From Scytonema hofmannii PCC 7110 (GTDB lineage: Bacteria > Cyanobacteriota > Cyanobacteriia > Cyanobacteriales > Nostocaceae), in contig NZ_KQ976354.1 of NCBI RefSeq assembly GCF_000346485.2, positions 7,790,211 through 7,854,210 on the forward strand: a stretch of DNA of 64,000 bases, read 5' to 3'. Position 1 is the stretch's first letter. Every line of letters starts with the position of its first letter. Of the stretch, positions 41,169-50,096 are shown piece by piece. The position numbers were made by a program, and so were the translations under genes. The notes beneath the pieces were generated by a model. The model saw only the letters and a program-made list of their open reading frames with translations. It had not been told where the DNA came from and did no database searches.

Positions 41169-44147
41169 ATGGAACTAAAAAATCACTTGTGGACTCCAAA
41201 TAAAGGTGTTCTACCACGACTCTTACAATGGGTGAATCTTCGACCTGAGGAGAGCGATCGCACTTGGCTTATGTTCGCTTTTTATACAGCTACTTCAGTA
41301 GGATTGCGATGGTCTGAAGATAGTACGGTAGCTTTATTTCTAGATAAATATGGAGCGCAGCACCTACCTTGGATTTATATAGCCAGTGCAGTCAATGGAA
41401 CTTTGTTGGTATATTTATACTCTTGGTTGCAACAAATTTTTCCCTTGCGTCAGATTATAGTGGCGATTGCACCTTGTATGTTTGTGCCACTGATTGTCTT
41501 CAACTGGGGAATGCAATTTCCCTACTTAGGGGTGATTACCATATTTCTCCTCAGGCTTTGGGTAGACGCCTTTTATATCGTTAACGAACTCAACACCTCC
41601 ATCGCAGCCAACCAGTTATTTAACATTAGAGAAATTAAACGTGCCTACCCACTGGTCAGCAGTGGTATTTTAGTTGCTGATGTCATTAGTGGCTTTAGCC
41701 TACCTTTTTTATTAATCTTTGTCGGGCTGGAAAATGTAATTATGCCCTTTGCTGGTATGTTTATCGCACTAGGGGCGCTAATTCTTTGGCATCTAAGTAG
41801 AAACTACCAACAAGTTTTCCCCGACGCCCCATTACGAGAAGTTCCAGAAGTCCGTCACTCTCAAGGACGTCATCTTTCCGGTCCCCTCAAGCAATATACT
41901 TTACTGTTATTTGGGTTTTTTACCCTGCTGCACCTCATTGGCGTATTGATAGATTTTCAGTATCTGACTCAGTTGGAGTCAAACTTTGAGGGTAAAGACA
42001 TCGCTAGTTTCCTTGGTCTTTTGGGTGGTATTACGGGAATATGCGAATTGGTGATGCAGCTATTTATTTCCAGCAGAGTTCTCGAACGTTTTGGAGTCTT
42101 TTTTAGTGCTGCCACTTTACCATTAAGTGTAGGCATTCTCATGCCAGTTGCGATCGCGCTCCTCAATTTTCTTCCAGGAAGCCAGTCACAAAAATTTTTA
42201 TGGGGTTTGGTCATTCTTAAATTCTCAGATGAACTTCTGCGCTACACCTTAGTTACAAGTAGCGGACCTTTATTATTCCAACCAATTCCAGACAAAATTC
42301 GCAGCTACGTACAAGCACTATCAGGTGGTATAGCAGAAGCCTTTGCCACAGGAATAGGGGGAGTTTTCATTTTAGTCTCCTTCTGGTTTGCCACATCATT
42401 TACACTCTCCAAACACAACTTCATTTTGCTTGCAGAAACAATTGCTATTGCTTTAGTTTGTGTGGGTGTTGTTTTAGTCATGCGATCGCGCTACGTTAAC
42501 TTGCTAGTCTTAAGTGCAGGACGGGGAAATCTAAGTGGCGCAGATGTAGATTTACGTGCATTCAAGCAAGCCGTCATCAAAGCTTTAGGCGAACAAGGTA
42601 CAGAAGCAGATAAACATTCCTGTATTGAACTTTTATCTCAAATTGACTCTAAAGGAGCGGGGGAAATTTTAGCCCCCTTGCTTGTCAGGTTACCACCTTC
42701 ATTACAAATTCATAGTTTAGAAGTCATGCTTGCAGGCGGTGCAAATCCTGCCTACTTACCAGAAGTGCGGGCGTTATTGGATGCATCCACCGAAAGAGTC
42801 GCTGCTTGTGTTTTTGCTCTTGCTTTGCGTTACCTATGGCTTGCAGAATCAAATCCAAATCTTGCCCAACTAGAAAAGTATCTAAAACACCAACAACACT
42901 CCGTAATTCAAGCAACTGCTGCTGTACTTTTGTTGCGTCATGGAACGCCAATGCAAAAAGTTGAAGCAATACATATTTTGCGGCGGATGCTGACCCATAA
43001 AAATGAACGCTTGCGAGTCAATGCAGTCAAAGCGCTATCAGAAGCCGTTTATTTACAAGAACTACGGATTTACATTCCCAACTTATTACAGGATGAATCT
43101 TTACGCGTCCGGTGTGCAGTCCTAGAAATGATTGCAGGAACCCATTTAGAAGAATATTATTCAGCATTACTGAATGGGCTTTACTACAAATCAACCAGAA
43201 ATAAAGCCATCCAATCTCTCGTGCATCTAGAGAATGAAGCCCTACCCATGTTGGTTAGCTTAGCCACTAACATTTACAAACCAGAAGTTGTGCGGATGTA
43301 CGCTTGGCGGACTATCGGTCAAATTTCTACCTTGGAAGCAATGGATGCTTTATGGCAATATTTAGAAACTTCCAAAGGTACAGCCAGGTATCATATCCTT
43401 CGTACCTTACTTAAAAGATATCAACAAGAAGGAATTGTCAATTTATTAGATAAGTCTCTTGAAAGTAAGGTAAAAAGATTAATTGATAAAGAATTACGCT
43501 TTTTGGGTTATATTTATGCCGCTTATATTGATTTTGAAGCACGAGACAAGCTTCTAAATTCTCAAGTTAGTGACAAATTAACTATTGTGTGCAATTTACT
43601 CCAACGCTCACTTTTAGAATTAGAAATTGATGTAAAAGAACGATTATTAATGCTATTAGAATTACTTTATTCTTCAGAAAATATTAAAGCAGCAGCCTTT
43701 AATCTTAGATCGGAATCTGTAAAGAATTGGGCAAGAGGGTTGGAGATTTTAGACCATACTGTAAAGTTACCTAATAAATCTGTATTACTGAATGTGTTAG
43801 ATAAGCGAGCGCCCAAAGAAAAATTGCAAAAAATTGTAGAAAAAGGAATATTCGAATATCAACAAATGGAATTAGGCGATCGAACCAGAAGTTTAATAAT
43901 AGATAAAGAATCGCTTTCCGATTGGTGCTTGGCGTGCTGTTTCCATTTTGCACGAGTTGCTCGCATACGATTAACTAGCGAACAAATTTTAGAGAGTTTG
44001 CGCCATCCCACAGGCTATGTCAGAGAAGCAGTTATTGCATACTTATATGTAGTTTCCCGCCGTGTTCTTCTAGAACTTATACCCCAATTACAAAACGATC
44101 CACACCCCCTTGTTGCTGCTCAAATCAAACGTCTTATAAACAACTAA
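41169..44147 (+). CDS. MFS/nucleotide-transporter-like membrane protein fused to HEAT repeats
   Basis: 992 residues. The first about 445 form 10-12 membrane helices with WLMFAFYTATSVGLRWSEDS, RLWVDAFYIVNELNTSIAANQLF and REIKRAYPLVSSGILVADV, resembling the ATP/ADP (Npt-like) carrier branch of MFS. From about 455 onward the protein is soluble and helical with HEAT-like units (VKALGEQGTEADKHSCIELL, LRVNAVKALSEAV, VRCAVLEMIAG, VRMYAWRTIGQIS, GYVREAVIAYLYVVS). The helical part is probably cytoplasmic and regulatory. The gene is followed after 5 bases by a cyclic-nucleotide-binding protein, a domain that I recall being joined to such fusions elsewhere. Substrate unknown. Confidence 0.78.
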   Translation: MELKNHLWTPNKGVLPRLLQWVNLRPEESDRTWLMFAFYTATSVGLRWSEDSTVALFLDKYGAQHLPWIYIASAVNGTLLVYLYSWLQQIFPLRQIIVAIAPCMFVPLIVFNWGMQFPYLGVITIFLLRLWVDAFYIVNELNTSIAANQLFNIREIKRAYPLVSSGILVADVISGFSLPFLLIFVGLENVIMPFAGMFIALGALILWHLSRNYQQVFPDAPLREVPEVRHSQGRHLSGPLKQYTLLLFGFFTLLHLIGVLIDFQYLTQLESNFEGKDIASFLGLLGGITGICELVMQLFISSRVLERFGVFFSAATLPLSVGILMPVAIALLNFLPGSQSQKFLWGLVILKFSDELLRYTLVTSSGPLLFQPIPDKIRSYVQALSGGIAEAFATGIGGVFILVSFWFATSFTLSKHNFILLAETIAIALVCVGVVLVMRSRYVNLLVLSAGRGNLSGADVDLRAFKQAVIKALGEQGTEADKHSCIELLSQIDSKGAGEILAPLLVRLPPSLQIHSLEVMLAGGANPAYLPEVRALLDASTERVAACVFALALRYLWLAESNPNLAQLEKYLKHQQHSVIQATAAVLLLRHGTPMQKVEAIHILRRMLTHKNERLRVNAVKALSEAVYLQELRIYIPNLLQDESLRVRCAVLEMIAGTHLEEYYSALLNGLYYKSTRNKAIQSLVHLENEALPMLVSLATNIYKPEVVRMYAWRTIGQISTLEAMDALWQYLETSKGTARYHILRTLLKRYQQEGIVNLLDKSLESKVKRLIDKELRFLGYIYAAYIDFEARDKLLNSQVSDKLTIVCNLLQRSLLELEIDVKERLLMLLELLYSSENIKAAAFNLRSESVKNWARGLEILDHTVKLPNKSVLLNVLDKRAPKEKLQKIVEKGIFEYQQMELGDRTRSLIIDKESLSDWCLACCFHFARVARIRLTSEQILESLRHPTGYVREAVIAYLYVVSRRVLLELIPQLQNDPHPLVAAQIKRLINN

Positions 44148-44152
44148 CAATT

Positions 44153-44596
44153 ATGTTAACCAGCGTCGATCGTTTATTATTCGTCCGAAAAGTACCAATT
44201 TTCAAAGAATTACGAGATGATTTTCTTGTTCGTTTAGCTTCAGTCATGGATGAATTATCTTTTCCTACCCATTACACTATTTTTAAGCAAGGCGAACAAG
44301 GACGATCGCTTTATATAGTTGTTTCAGGACGCGTGAAAGTTCATATAGGAAATCAACAATTAGCTATTTTTCCCAAAGGAGAATCTTTTGGTGAAATGGC
44401 AGTTTTTGATGCCCAACCCCGTTCCGCTTCTGCGACGACTTTAGAACCGTGTGATTGTTTGGAACTCACACAAGAGCAACTGTACGATGCTATAGAAGAA
44501 ACTCCTGAAATTGCAGTGAATATTATTGGCGTGCTATCAAGGCGTATTCGCGAGTTAAATGAAAAAATTAATGCTATGGGGACAAGAAATCACTGA
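44153..44596 (+). CDS. Cyclic-nucleotide-binding domain protein
   Basis: 147 residues, one cNMP-binding barrel: VPIFKELRDDFLVRLASVMDE, HYTIFKQGEQGRSLYIVVSGRV, FPKGESFGEMAVFDAQPRSASA (phosphate-binding cassette with Glu and Arg), and a C-terminal helix LSRRIRELNEKINAM. No DNA-binding helix-turn-helix, so it is not a Crp-type regulator. It starts 5 bases after the MFS-HEAT stop and should be translated with it, perhaps as the nucleotide-sensing subunit of that membrane protein. Confidence 0.88.
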   Translation: MLTSVDRLLFVRKVPIFKELRDDFLVRLASVMDELSFPTHYTIFKQGEQGRSLYIVVSGRVKVHIGNQQLAIFPKGESFGEMAVFDAQPRSASATTLEPCDCLELTQEQLYDAIEETPEIAVNIIGVLSRRIRELNEKINAMGTRNH

Positions 44597-44611
44597 GAAA
44601 ATTGCTCGGTT

Positions 44612-44644
44612 AGATTCCCGACTTCTCCAAGAAGTCGGGAATCT
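44612..44644. repeat. Palindromic repeat, AGATTCCCGACTTCTT family
   Basis: AGATTCCCGACTTCT, short loop, AGAAGTCGGGAATCT; placed just past the cNMP-binding gene, where it could serve as terminator stem. Other copies: 46825-46857, 57998-58032, 58656-58690 and a split one at 53258-53391. Confidence 0.92.
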
Positions 44645-44661
44645 AGAGCGTCAGTCCACTA

Positions 44662-44788
44662 AGGGACTTCCAAATCAAAAAGTCTTCAAATATCTCTTGT
44701 GGTACGGGCGTCCCCGCCCGTCACTAGTATAGAACGGGCGGGGACGCCCGTACCACAAGATTGGATAACTTATTTCTTGGAAAACCCT
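44662..44788. mobile_element. Fold-back (MITE-like) element, family A, complete
   Basis: AGGGACTTCCAAATCAAAAA at the left, TTATTTCTTGGAAAACCCT at the right, GC-rich hairpin GTACGGGCGTCCCCGCCCG and GGGCGGGGACGCCCGTAC in the centre. 127 bases, about the length of the copy at 16442-16569, with a decayed right terminal repeat. Confidence 0.88.
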
Positions 44789-44827
44789 AATCCCAAAAAC
44801 CCGTGCTCTAGCAGCACATCAAGAAAT

Positions 44828-46588
44828 TCAAACAGTGATTTTTGTACCGTCAAACTTGGTAAACGTAAAGCCGTCAAATCTTTCGTTGAACCCTAGCCTT
44901 TCATCTTTAAGGATACTAATAGCAACCTCTTCTCCTAAAGCTAAGCCAGCTGCAATATCAGAACGCCAGTGGATACCAGCAAGAGAGCGACCAAAAGTAT
45001 AGTTAACTGCAAACTTGTTCAACTCGCCACCTACTGTCAGTGGTACTCCTCTGTAAGGAATCACTTTTGTAGGATCGTTGGGATCGGGTACCACAGGATT
45101 GGGAATAACAAAGTTCTCATCAAAGAACGCTTTCAACAGTGTGGCTGAGACACCAGCAATAGAGGCAGAACCAGCAGTGTAGGCGGAATGGAACGGTGCT
45201 CCTTCTGGGTATGCATGGGGTAATAAATAGGTACCAAAGGTGTTAAAACTCTCAGCTAAGGCTCTGGAATTTAATAACTCAGAATGAATTGGGTAGTCAA
45301 TTTTGTTGATGAGCTTATTGTAGACTAACCCAGCATATGCTTCTGGTCGCAAACGACGATGTAAGTAAAACTTACCCCAATAAGAGGCTCTGATTGCCCG
45401 CGAAGGAGCTAGGAGAAGTAAGGCTTGAAAGTGTGCTGCTGCTAATGTAGCAGCTGAACCCACTTGAGTTCTGGAGCTGATATAGGGATTGCTTGGATTC
45501 AAGGGTGTGCCAATACCACCGAGAGTCGCTAGAACTCCATAAAATAGAGCACCATTAATACGCCCGTATTCAGTAATATCACGTATACTAGAGATGTAGC
45601 GGCGTGTTGGATCAAACCTAATGGATTTGCCAGAACTGCCTCCATTCTGCACCGTCAACCACTCGTTGTAATCGGTAAGGAACTCATTGCCAGGAAGAGC
45701 AGTACGAATTAGGGGAGAAATAAATTGAGTGTTTAAAGGAATATCCAGTAACGAAAACTGTGAAACGTAAGGACCCTCTGTTACACCAGGTGGGACAACG
45801 TATTTTGTTGTTCTGCCGGATGGGTCATTCTTGTCAACATAGTTAACACTGGCACGAAACAGGGTTTGAGGAGTGATAACACCATTTTCTTTCGGTCCTT
45901 GAAATGCTGACAGTTGGTTGAGGTCTTCAATTGCTGCCAAGATTTTCGGATTGTCAGTGTCGTTCTGGAACTCTCTAAGAGAAACTTCTCGCAGTAAAGC
46001 AGCCCAGTAGAGTTCAACTGCCTCAGCAGCTTGTTCTGCACTATCTAAAGTTGCTGGTACTGGAGTCGCTATTTGAGCAGCATTGATCCCCTCAAGGCTG
46101 ATTGCTAATGGTCCTTGAGGATTCACAAGTTTTCTTCCGCCACCCAAGATAATATTTTCAAAGTCGTCAGGGTTTAGCGTTGTTAGTGCTTGAATAAAAG
46201 AGTTGTAAGCTTCTAGTTGGACTTCACCTCTTTCATTGTGAGGTAATCCTCTGGTATCAGTTGCGATTTTGTTAGCATAACGTTCTTCATCTCCATTAGT
46301 CGGATGCGGCGGAATGGCGATCGCTTGCTGATTTTTTGCTGCTTCAAGACGCACTTGATAGGCTTTCTGAACAAAATTATCATAGTTGAACGCTCTCACA
46401 TGCCTGCCTTTTTCTTGTGCAAAGACAATATTTCCTTTTCTTACAGAGGAGAAAAGAGGAGACATTACCCCACCCGCAACACCAGTAACAGTTAACACAC
46501 TAGCGCGACCTAGAAATGAGCGTCTACTCACTTGACTAAATAATGAACGTCTACTGTTGTATTTATCCGTATTCTGGCTAGAATCCAT
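44828..46588 (-). CDS. Vanadium-haloperoxidase-family protein, catalytic His replaced
   Basis: 586 residues with a twin-arginine signal (SRRSFLGRASVLTVTGVAGG, residues 21-40), so it is exported folded. The C-terminal half is the PAP2/vanadium haloperoxidase fold. Vanadate-binding positions of the algal bromoperoxidases are kept: Lys406 and Arg414 (KFYLHRRLRP), Gly473, Arg534 and His540 (RSLAGIHWRSD), and the extra His467 (APFHSAY). But the SGH triad reads Ala472-Gly473-Ser474, so the acid-base His is Ser. Activity as a haloperoxidase is therefore doubtful; a phosphatase or oxidase variant or a binding role is possible. No chaperone or partner gene adjacent. Confidence 0.82.
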   Translation of the reverse strand: MDSSQNTDKYNSRRSLFSQVSRRSFLGRASVLTVTGVAGGVMSPLFSSVRKGNIVFAQEKGRHVRAFNYDNFVQKAYQVRLEAAKNQQAIAIPPHPTNGDEERYANKIATDTRGLPHNERGEVQLEAYNSFIQALTTLNPDDFENIILGGGRKLVNPQGPLAISLEGINAAQIATPVPATLDSAEQAAEAVELYWAALLREVSLREFQNDTDNPKILAAIEDLNQLSAFQGPKENGVITPQTLFRASVNYVDKNDPSGRTTKYVVPPGVTEGPYVSQFSLLDIPLNTQFISPLIRTALPGNEFLTDYNEWLTVQNGGSSGKSIRFDPTRRYISSIRDITEYGRINGALFYGVLATLGGIGTPLNPSNPYISSRTQVGSAATLAAAHFQALLLLAPSRAIRASYWGKFYLHRRLRPEAYAGLVYNKLINKIDYPIHSELLNSRALAESFNTFGTYLLPHAYPEGAPFHSAYTAGSASIAGVSATLLKAFFDENFVIPNPVVPDPNDPTKVIPYRGVPLTVGGELNKFAVNYTFGRSLAGIHWRSDIAAGLALGEEVAISILKDERLGFNERFDGFTFTKFDGTKITV

Positions 46589-47099
46589 TTTTTGCTTCTT
46601 TGTGTATTGTTGGGAAGTTCAATCGGGAATAGGTAACATGACTTTCTCTAAACAAGGCACAAGAAAAGCCACTGTTTAGAGAAAGTCTAAATCAAAAGTC
46701 TTATAACTTGATGTGTTAACCGTATTTTTCTAAGTTAGAATATGCCATAAAAAGATATCAAAAGCAAGTTATTTTTGTGAAACGTTGTAACTTAAAGAAT
46801 ACTAAGCCTACGTGCTAGTTAGCCAGATTCCCGACTTCTTAAAGAAGTCGGGAATCTGAATCGCCATCAAATTTTTTTTAATAAATTTTTTTTATTCTTT
46901 TAAAAAGAAAGAATATTTGCTCTTATTTTGCGGAGATTTTAATATTAAGAACAAGCTACCTTGGTTAAGAAAAATCCTAAATGCGATTAATACATCTTGC
47001 CTGGAAAGAAAAACAATTGAATCAACTTTTGAAAGTCTCTCACTTCTGGAAGCAGCGAAAGACTATATAGATATTTTTGGAGATTTGCGAGCAAAAACT
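46589..47099. other. Intergenic, with palindromic repeat
   Basis: 511 bases. Palindrome AGATTCCCGACTTCTTAAAGAAGTCGGGAATCT-type at 46825-46857, then A+T-rich sequence. An open frame from TTG at 46917 leads into the CadD-like gene and may add up to 61 residues to it. Confidence 0.65.
46825..46857. repeat. Palindromic repeat, AGATTCCCGACTTCTT family
   Basis: Perfect arms AGATTCCCGACTTCTT and AAGAAGTCGGGAATCT around one base. Between the divergent haloperoxidase-like and CadD-like genes, so not a terminator here. Confidence 0.92.
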
Positions 47100-47774
47100 A
47101 TGAGTTGGATGATTGGTACTTTAGTTATTGGGATTTCTGCTGCGTTTGCAACTACCTTTGATGACAATATATACTTGACGGCTTTCTTTGGAAAAGTCAA
47201 TCATATCTTTCGTCCCAAGCATATTATCATCGGTGAATTTGTTGGATTTACAGCACTAGTAGTTGCCAGTTTGCCTGGTTTTTTCGGTGGTTTAGTTCTT
47301 CCAGAAGCTTGGATTGGGTTGCTAGGTATCCTTCCAATTATGATTGGTATCAGTAATTTCATGAGTCGAAATGATGATGAAGACACAATACAAGATGTGT
47401 CAATTAACCTAGGTCATTCAATTAATCATAAACGGCATAAGAAATCATTATTTGCGACTCTACGCGATCCTCAAACTTATCGCGTTTCAGCAGTCACTAT
47501 TGCTAATGGAGGAAACAACATTGGTATTTATGTACCACTGTTTGCCACTACCAATCTTCCAAGTTTAGGAGTGATTTTGTGTGTTTGCTATTTGACTGTT
47601 GGGTTGTGGTGCTTCCTTTCTTACAATTTGACTCGTAATCCTCTCATGGCTCCACTTCTGGCTCGGTATGGTCGAAAAATATTCCCATTTGTATTAATCT
47701 GGCTGGGATTTTCTATCATGATGAAAAGTGGAACTTTTCAACTTTTCCCTGGGGTGGCAATGCTTTTCAATTAG
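47100..47774 (+). CDS. CadD-family cadmium-resistance-type transporter
   Basis: From the ATG at 47100 the protein has 224 residues, the usual length of CadD proteins. GISAAFATTFDDNIYLTAFF carries the Asp pair seen in family members near the first helix; LVLPEAWIGLLGILPIMIGI, NGGNNIGIYVPLFA and a terminal helix pair follow. About six membrane segments and a His/Lys-rich loop (SINHKRHKK). It likely exports divalent cations. A longer version starting at TTG 46917 would add a soluble region (SLLEAAKDYIDIFGDL) that may be real. Monocistronic. Confidence 0.78.
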   Translation: MSWMIGTLVIGISAAFATTFDDNIYLTAFFGKVNHIFRPKHIIIGEFVGFTALVVASLPGFFGGLVLPEAWIGLLGILPIMIGISNFMSRNDDEDTIQDVSINLGHSINHKRHKKSLFATLRDPQTYRVSAVTIANGGNNIGIYVPLFATTNLPSLGVILCVCYLTVGLWCFLSYNLTRNPLMAPLLARYGRKIFPFVLIWLGFSIMMKSGTFQLFPGVAMLFN

Positions 47775-47841
47775 GTTTTGAATTTTGCATTGCTTTAGGA
47801 ATGATTTATAGCAATTCCCACTTTCGTGAGGTACAGAATAA

Positions 47842-47884
47842 TAAATTAACCGCACCCTGTAGCGGATGGACGCTGATAAATTTG
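47842..47884. repeat. Small dispersed repeat
   Basis: AATTAACCGCACCCTGTAGC then GGATGGACGCTGATAA. The reverse complement occurs at 9509-9548. It lies just beyond the TetR gene's 3' end. Confidence 0.8.
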
Positions 47885-47896
47885 TACCTCAACAGA

Positions 47897-48532
47897 CTAG
47901 GAAACGCTATAAGCTTGTATTCCTAATATCAAAAAATTGACTAGTTCTTGGGCAAAGGCATCATCTAACGTCGCGTGCTTTAGCAGTAATCGATACCAAA
48001 TAGGACCGTAAATCACATCAAGCACCAGTTCCAAATTTACGTCAGGACGAACTTCACCTCTTTCAATGCCTCGCTCTAAAATAGTTTGAGTCACTGCTCT
48101 ACGACCTTGAATAAACTGCTCGCGAAATGACTCGGCTAAAGAAGGATCGATTTGTGCTTCGGCAATCAGTGCTGTAACAGCAGTACCTGTCGTTGTTGTT
48201 GTCAGCACTGCAAATAACTGCTGTAGAACTTGATATAAATCTTGTTTGACTGAACCCGTATCCGGTGTGGGGATATTCTGCGTAGCTTTTTCTGAGTATG
48301 CTTCCATTATGACTGCTGCCTTAGAAGACCACCAACGGTAGATAGTTTGTTTGCCTACGCCTGCACGCGATGCGATCGCCTCAATACAGATATTGCCGTA
48401 ACCTTTCTCCTCTAATAGCTCAACAGCTGCTTTGAGAATTGCTTGATGGGAGTGCTGATTGCGCCTACGCATCACAGGTGCAACAGTCGTCGATGGTGTA
48501 TAAGTACTTTTGCTTTTTAGTAGTTGTGACAT
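47897..48532 (-). CDS. TetR-family transcriptional regulator
   Basis: 211 residues. The helix-turn-helix is typical: ILKAAVELLEEKGYGNICIE, ASRAGVGKQTIYRWWSSKAAV. The C-terminal helical ligand domain (LAESFREQFIQGRRAVTQTI, VRPDVNLELVLDVIYGPIWYRLL) belongs to the TetR_C_11-like group. It is divergent from a small secreted protein, whose promoter spacer contains an ACGA/TCGT inverted repeat, and probably represses it. Confidence 0.9.
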   Translation of the reverse strand: MSQLLKSKSTYTPSTTVAPVMRRRNQHSHQAILKAAVELLEEKGYGNICIEAIASRAGVGKQTIYRWWSSKAAVIMEAYSEKATQNIPTPDTGSVKQDLYQVLQQLFAVLTTTTTGTAVTALIAEAQIDPSLAESFREQFIQGRRAVTQTILERGIERGEVRPDVNLELVLDVIYGPIWYRLLLKHATLDDAFAQELVNFLILGIQAYSVS

Positions 48533-48594
48533 GGGCGTAAACTCCAGTTGTGCAATCTTTCTTATTTACACGTTACGATCTGTCTCAGTATACA

Positions 48595-48622
48595 TTGACA
48601 AGACGATACGGTTCGTTAATAT
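48595..48622 (+). promoter_or_regulatory. Promoter with operator in the spacer
   Basis: TTGACA at 48595-48600, 16 bases, TAATAT at 48617-48622. The spacer holds ACGATACGGTTCGT (48603-48616), an inverted repeat with ACGA/TCGT arms, ideal for blocking by the neighbouring TetR regulator. Confidence 0.7.
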
Positions 48623-48676
48623 AAAGATAACAGAGTTGTTGAAATTAGCTATTACAAAAGCATAGGAGTCAAAATT

Positions 48677-49039
48677 ATGAAACGGTTGATTTTAGGTAGC
48701 CTATCTTTATTGCTTGCCTCTACTGTTGGTACATCTGTAGTTCGAGCCGATACTTCAGCATACAACCCGGCGGCTGTAGGTAAGACTCCCTCTTATATTG
48801 CTCGAACTACACCTTTCAATCTCGTGAACATGGCTTATCAGGGTCAGTTTCAAAATCAAGGTATTCCTGGGTACCAAGATCTTATCCAGGCTTATTCAGC
48901 AAAACAAATCAGCGTTGAAGATATTGTTCGCGGTGCCATCAATTCTAAGAAACTGCCATCAGAAGCTCTTTCTGACAAGGGATATCTCAATGCTGTTACA
49001 ACTCATCTCAATAATTACCGAAATACTCAAAATTACTAA
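48677..49039 (+). CDS. Small secreted protein, hypothetical
   Basis: 120 residues with a clean signal peptide (KRLILGSLSLLLASTVGTSV, cleaved after VRA) leaving about 95 residues: YNPAAVGKTPSYIARTTPFN, NMAYQGQFQNQGIPGYQDLI and a helical C-terminal part LNAVTTHLNNYRN. No Cys in the mature part. Probably periplasmic, expressed from the TetR-controlled promoter at 48595-48622. Unknown family. Confidence 0.72.
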   Translation: MKRLILGSLSLLLASTVGTSVVRADTSAYNPAAVGKTPSYIARTTPFNLVNMAYQGQFQNQGIPGYQDLIQAYSAKQISVEDIVRGAINSKKLPSEALSDKGYLNAVTTHLNNYRNTQNY

Positions 49040-49124
49040 AATCATCTAAACAATGGGAGTGAAACTAGGTTCGATCGCAATTAAATACAAGTGATGTCTG
49101 AAGTAATACTCAGGTATATCGCTT

Positions 49125-50072
49125 TTAGTAGCCAGCATTTTTATCCACAATGTTGCGTAAAAGCTTGTTGTGACAATATCGGGTCAAATTATCCAAAAAA
49201 AGGGCTAAAGAGCGTTCTTTGACTCTCGGAGAATGACCGGAACAATGAGGTGTTACAAAGACATTATCTAGAAACCACAACGGACTTTCTGGTGGGAGTG
49301 GTTCTGTAAAAACTGTGTCTAAAGCGGCACCTGCAATCCAATTTTCTTTCAGCGCTTGTAACAGGGCAGGTTCGTCTACAATTGCACCACGAGCAATATT
49401 AATAAGATAGGCGTTAGGTCGCATAAGGCGTAGCGCTTCTGCATCGATCATGCCCTTGGTTTCACTAGTTAAAGGTGTGGCAATGACAACATAATCTACT
49501 TCCGGAAGGAGCGATCGCCACTCATTGACACCTACAATTTTGTCAAAGTTAAGTAAGGGTTTGGGGTGACGACGGCTGCCATAAATTCGCATCCCAAAAG
49601 CTTTGGCACGGGCAGCAATTTCTTGCCCAATACCGCCCGCACCGATAATTAACACAGATGCATCCCACAAATCCTGGGTTTGAAAACCTCTTTGCCAACG
49701 ATGTTCTGCATGCATTGCATACAGGTGACGCAATTGCTTAGCATGAGCTAGCATAAAAGCGATCGCAAATTCAGCAATCGGAATAGCGTGTACCCCTGCA
49801 CCATTGGTAAGGATGAGATCGCGTTCTAAATAGATGGGTGTCAGGATATGATTGACACCTGCATTCGGCGCATGATGCCAATGCAGTTGAGGTGCTGCTG
49901 CTAAGACTTTGTGTAAGGTAGTAGGTTTGAGAAAAAACCACGAAAAGTAAACTTCGGCATTGATAGCATCGTCGTCTAAATTGCCCTCGTTATCCACGCG
50001 TACAACTTCTGCTTCAGTTGGTAAATGAGGCACCAGTTCGTCAGCAACCTCTACAGGTAAGATAAGTTTCAT
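49125..50072 (-). CDS. D-2-hydroxyacid dehydrogenase
   Basis: 315 residues of the D-isomer-specific dehydrogenase family: NAD-binding GAGGIGQEIAARAKAFGM near residues 142-159, INIARGAIVDEPAL with the catalytic Arg, ALDTVFTEPLPPESPL with the Glu, and TPHCSGHSP with the catalytic His. It reduces a 2-oxoacid with NAD(P)H or the reverse. It follows the substrate-binding protein gene by 24 bases on the same strand and so belongs to the FAD/ferredoxin operon, suggesting that the imported or cleaved compound yields a 2-oxo or 2-hydroxy acid. Confidence 0.87.
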   Translation of the reverse strand: MKLILPVEVADELVPHLPTEAEVVRVDNEGNLDDDAINAEVYFSWFFLKPTTLHKVLAAAPQLHWHHAPNAGVNHILTPIYLERDLILTNGAGVHAIPIAEFAIAFMLAHAKQLRHLYAMHAEHRWQRGFQTQDLWDASVLIIGAGGIGQEIAARAKAFGMRIYGSRRHPKPLLNFDKIVGVNEWRSLLPEVDYVVIATPLTSETKGMIDAEALRLMRPNAYLINIARGAIVDEPALLQALKENWIAGAALDTVFTEPLPPESPLWFLDNVFVTPHCSGHSPRVKERSLALFLDNLTRYCHNKLLRNIVDKNAGY

Positions 50073-50096
50073 AAATGTGACCTACCTCCAGTTTTA

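Noticed and set aside
40942..41217. 91-residue frame on the minus strand
   Set aside because: It is composed of dispersed repeats (heptamers and the CCCTTCTCCC hairpin) and overlaps the start of the MFS-HEAT gene.
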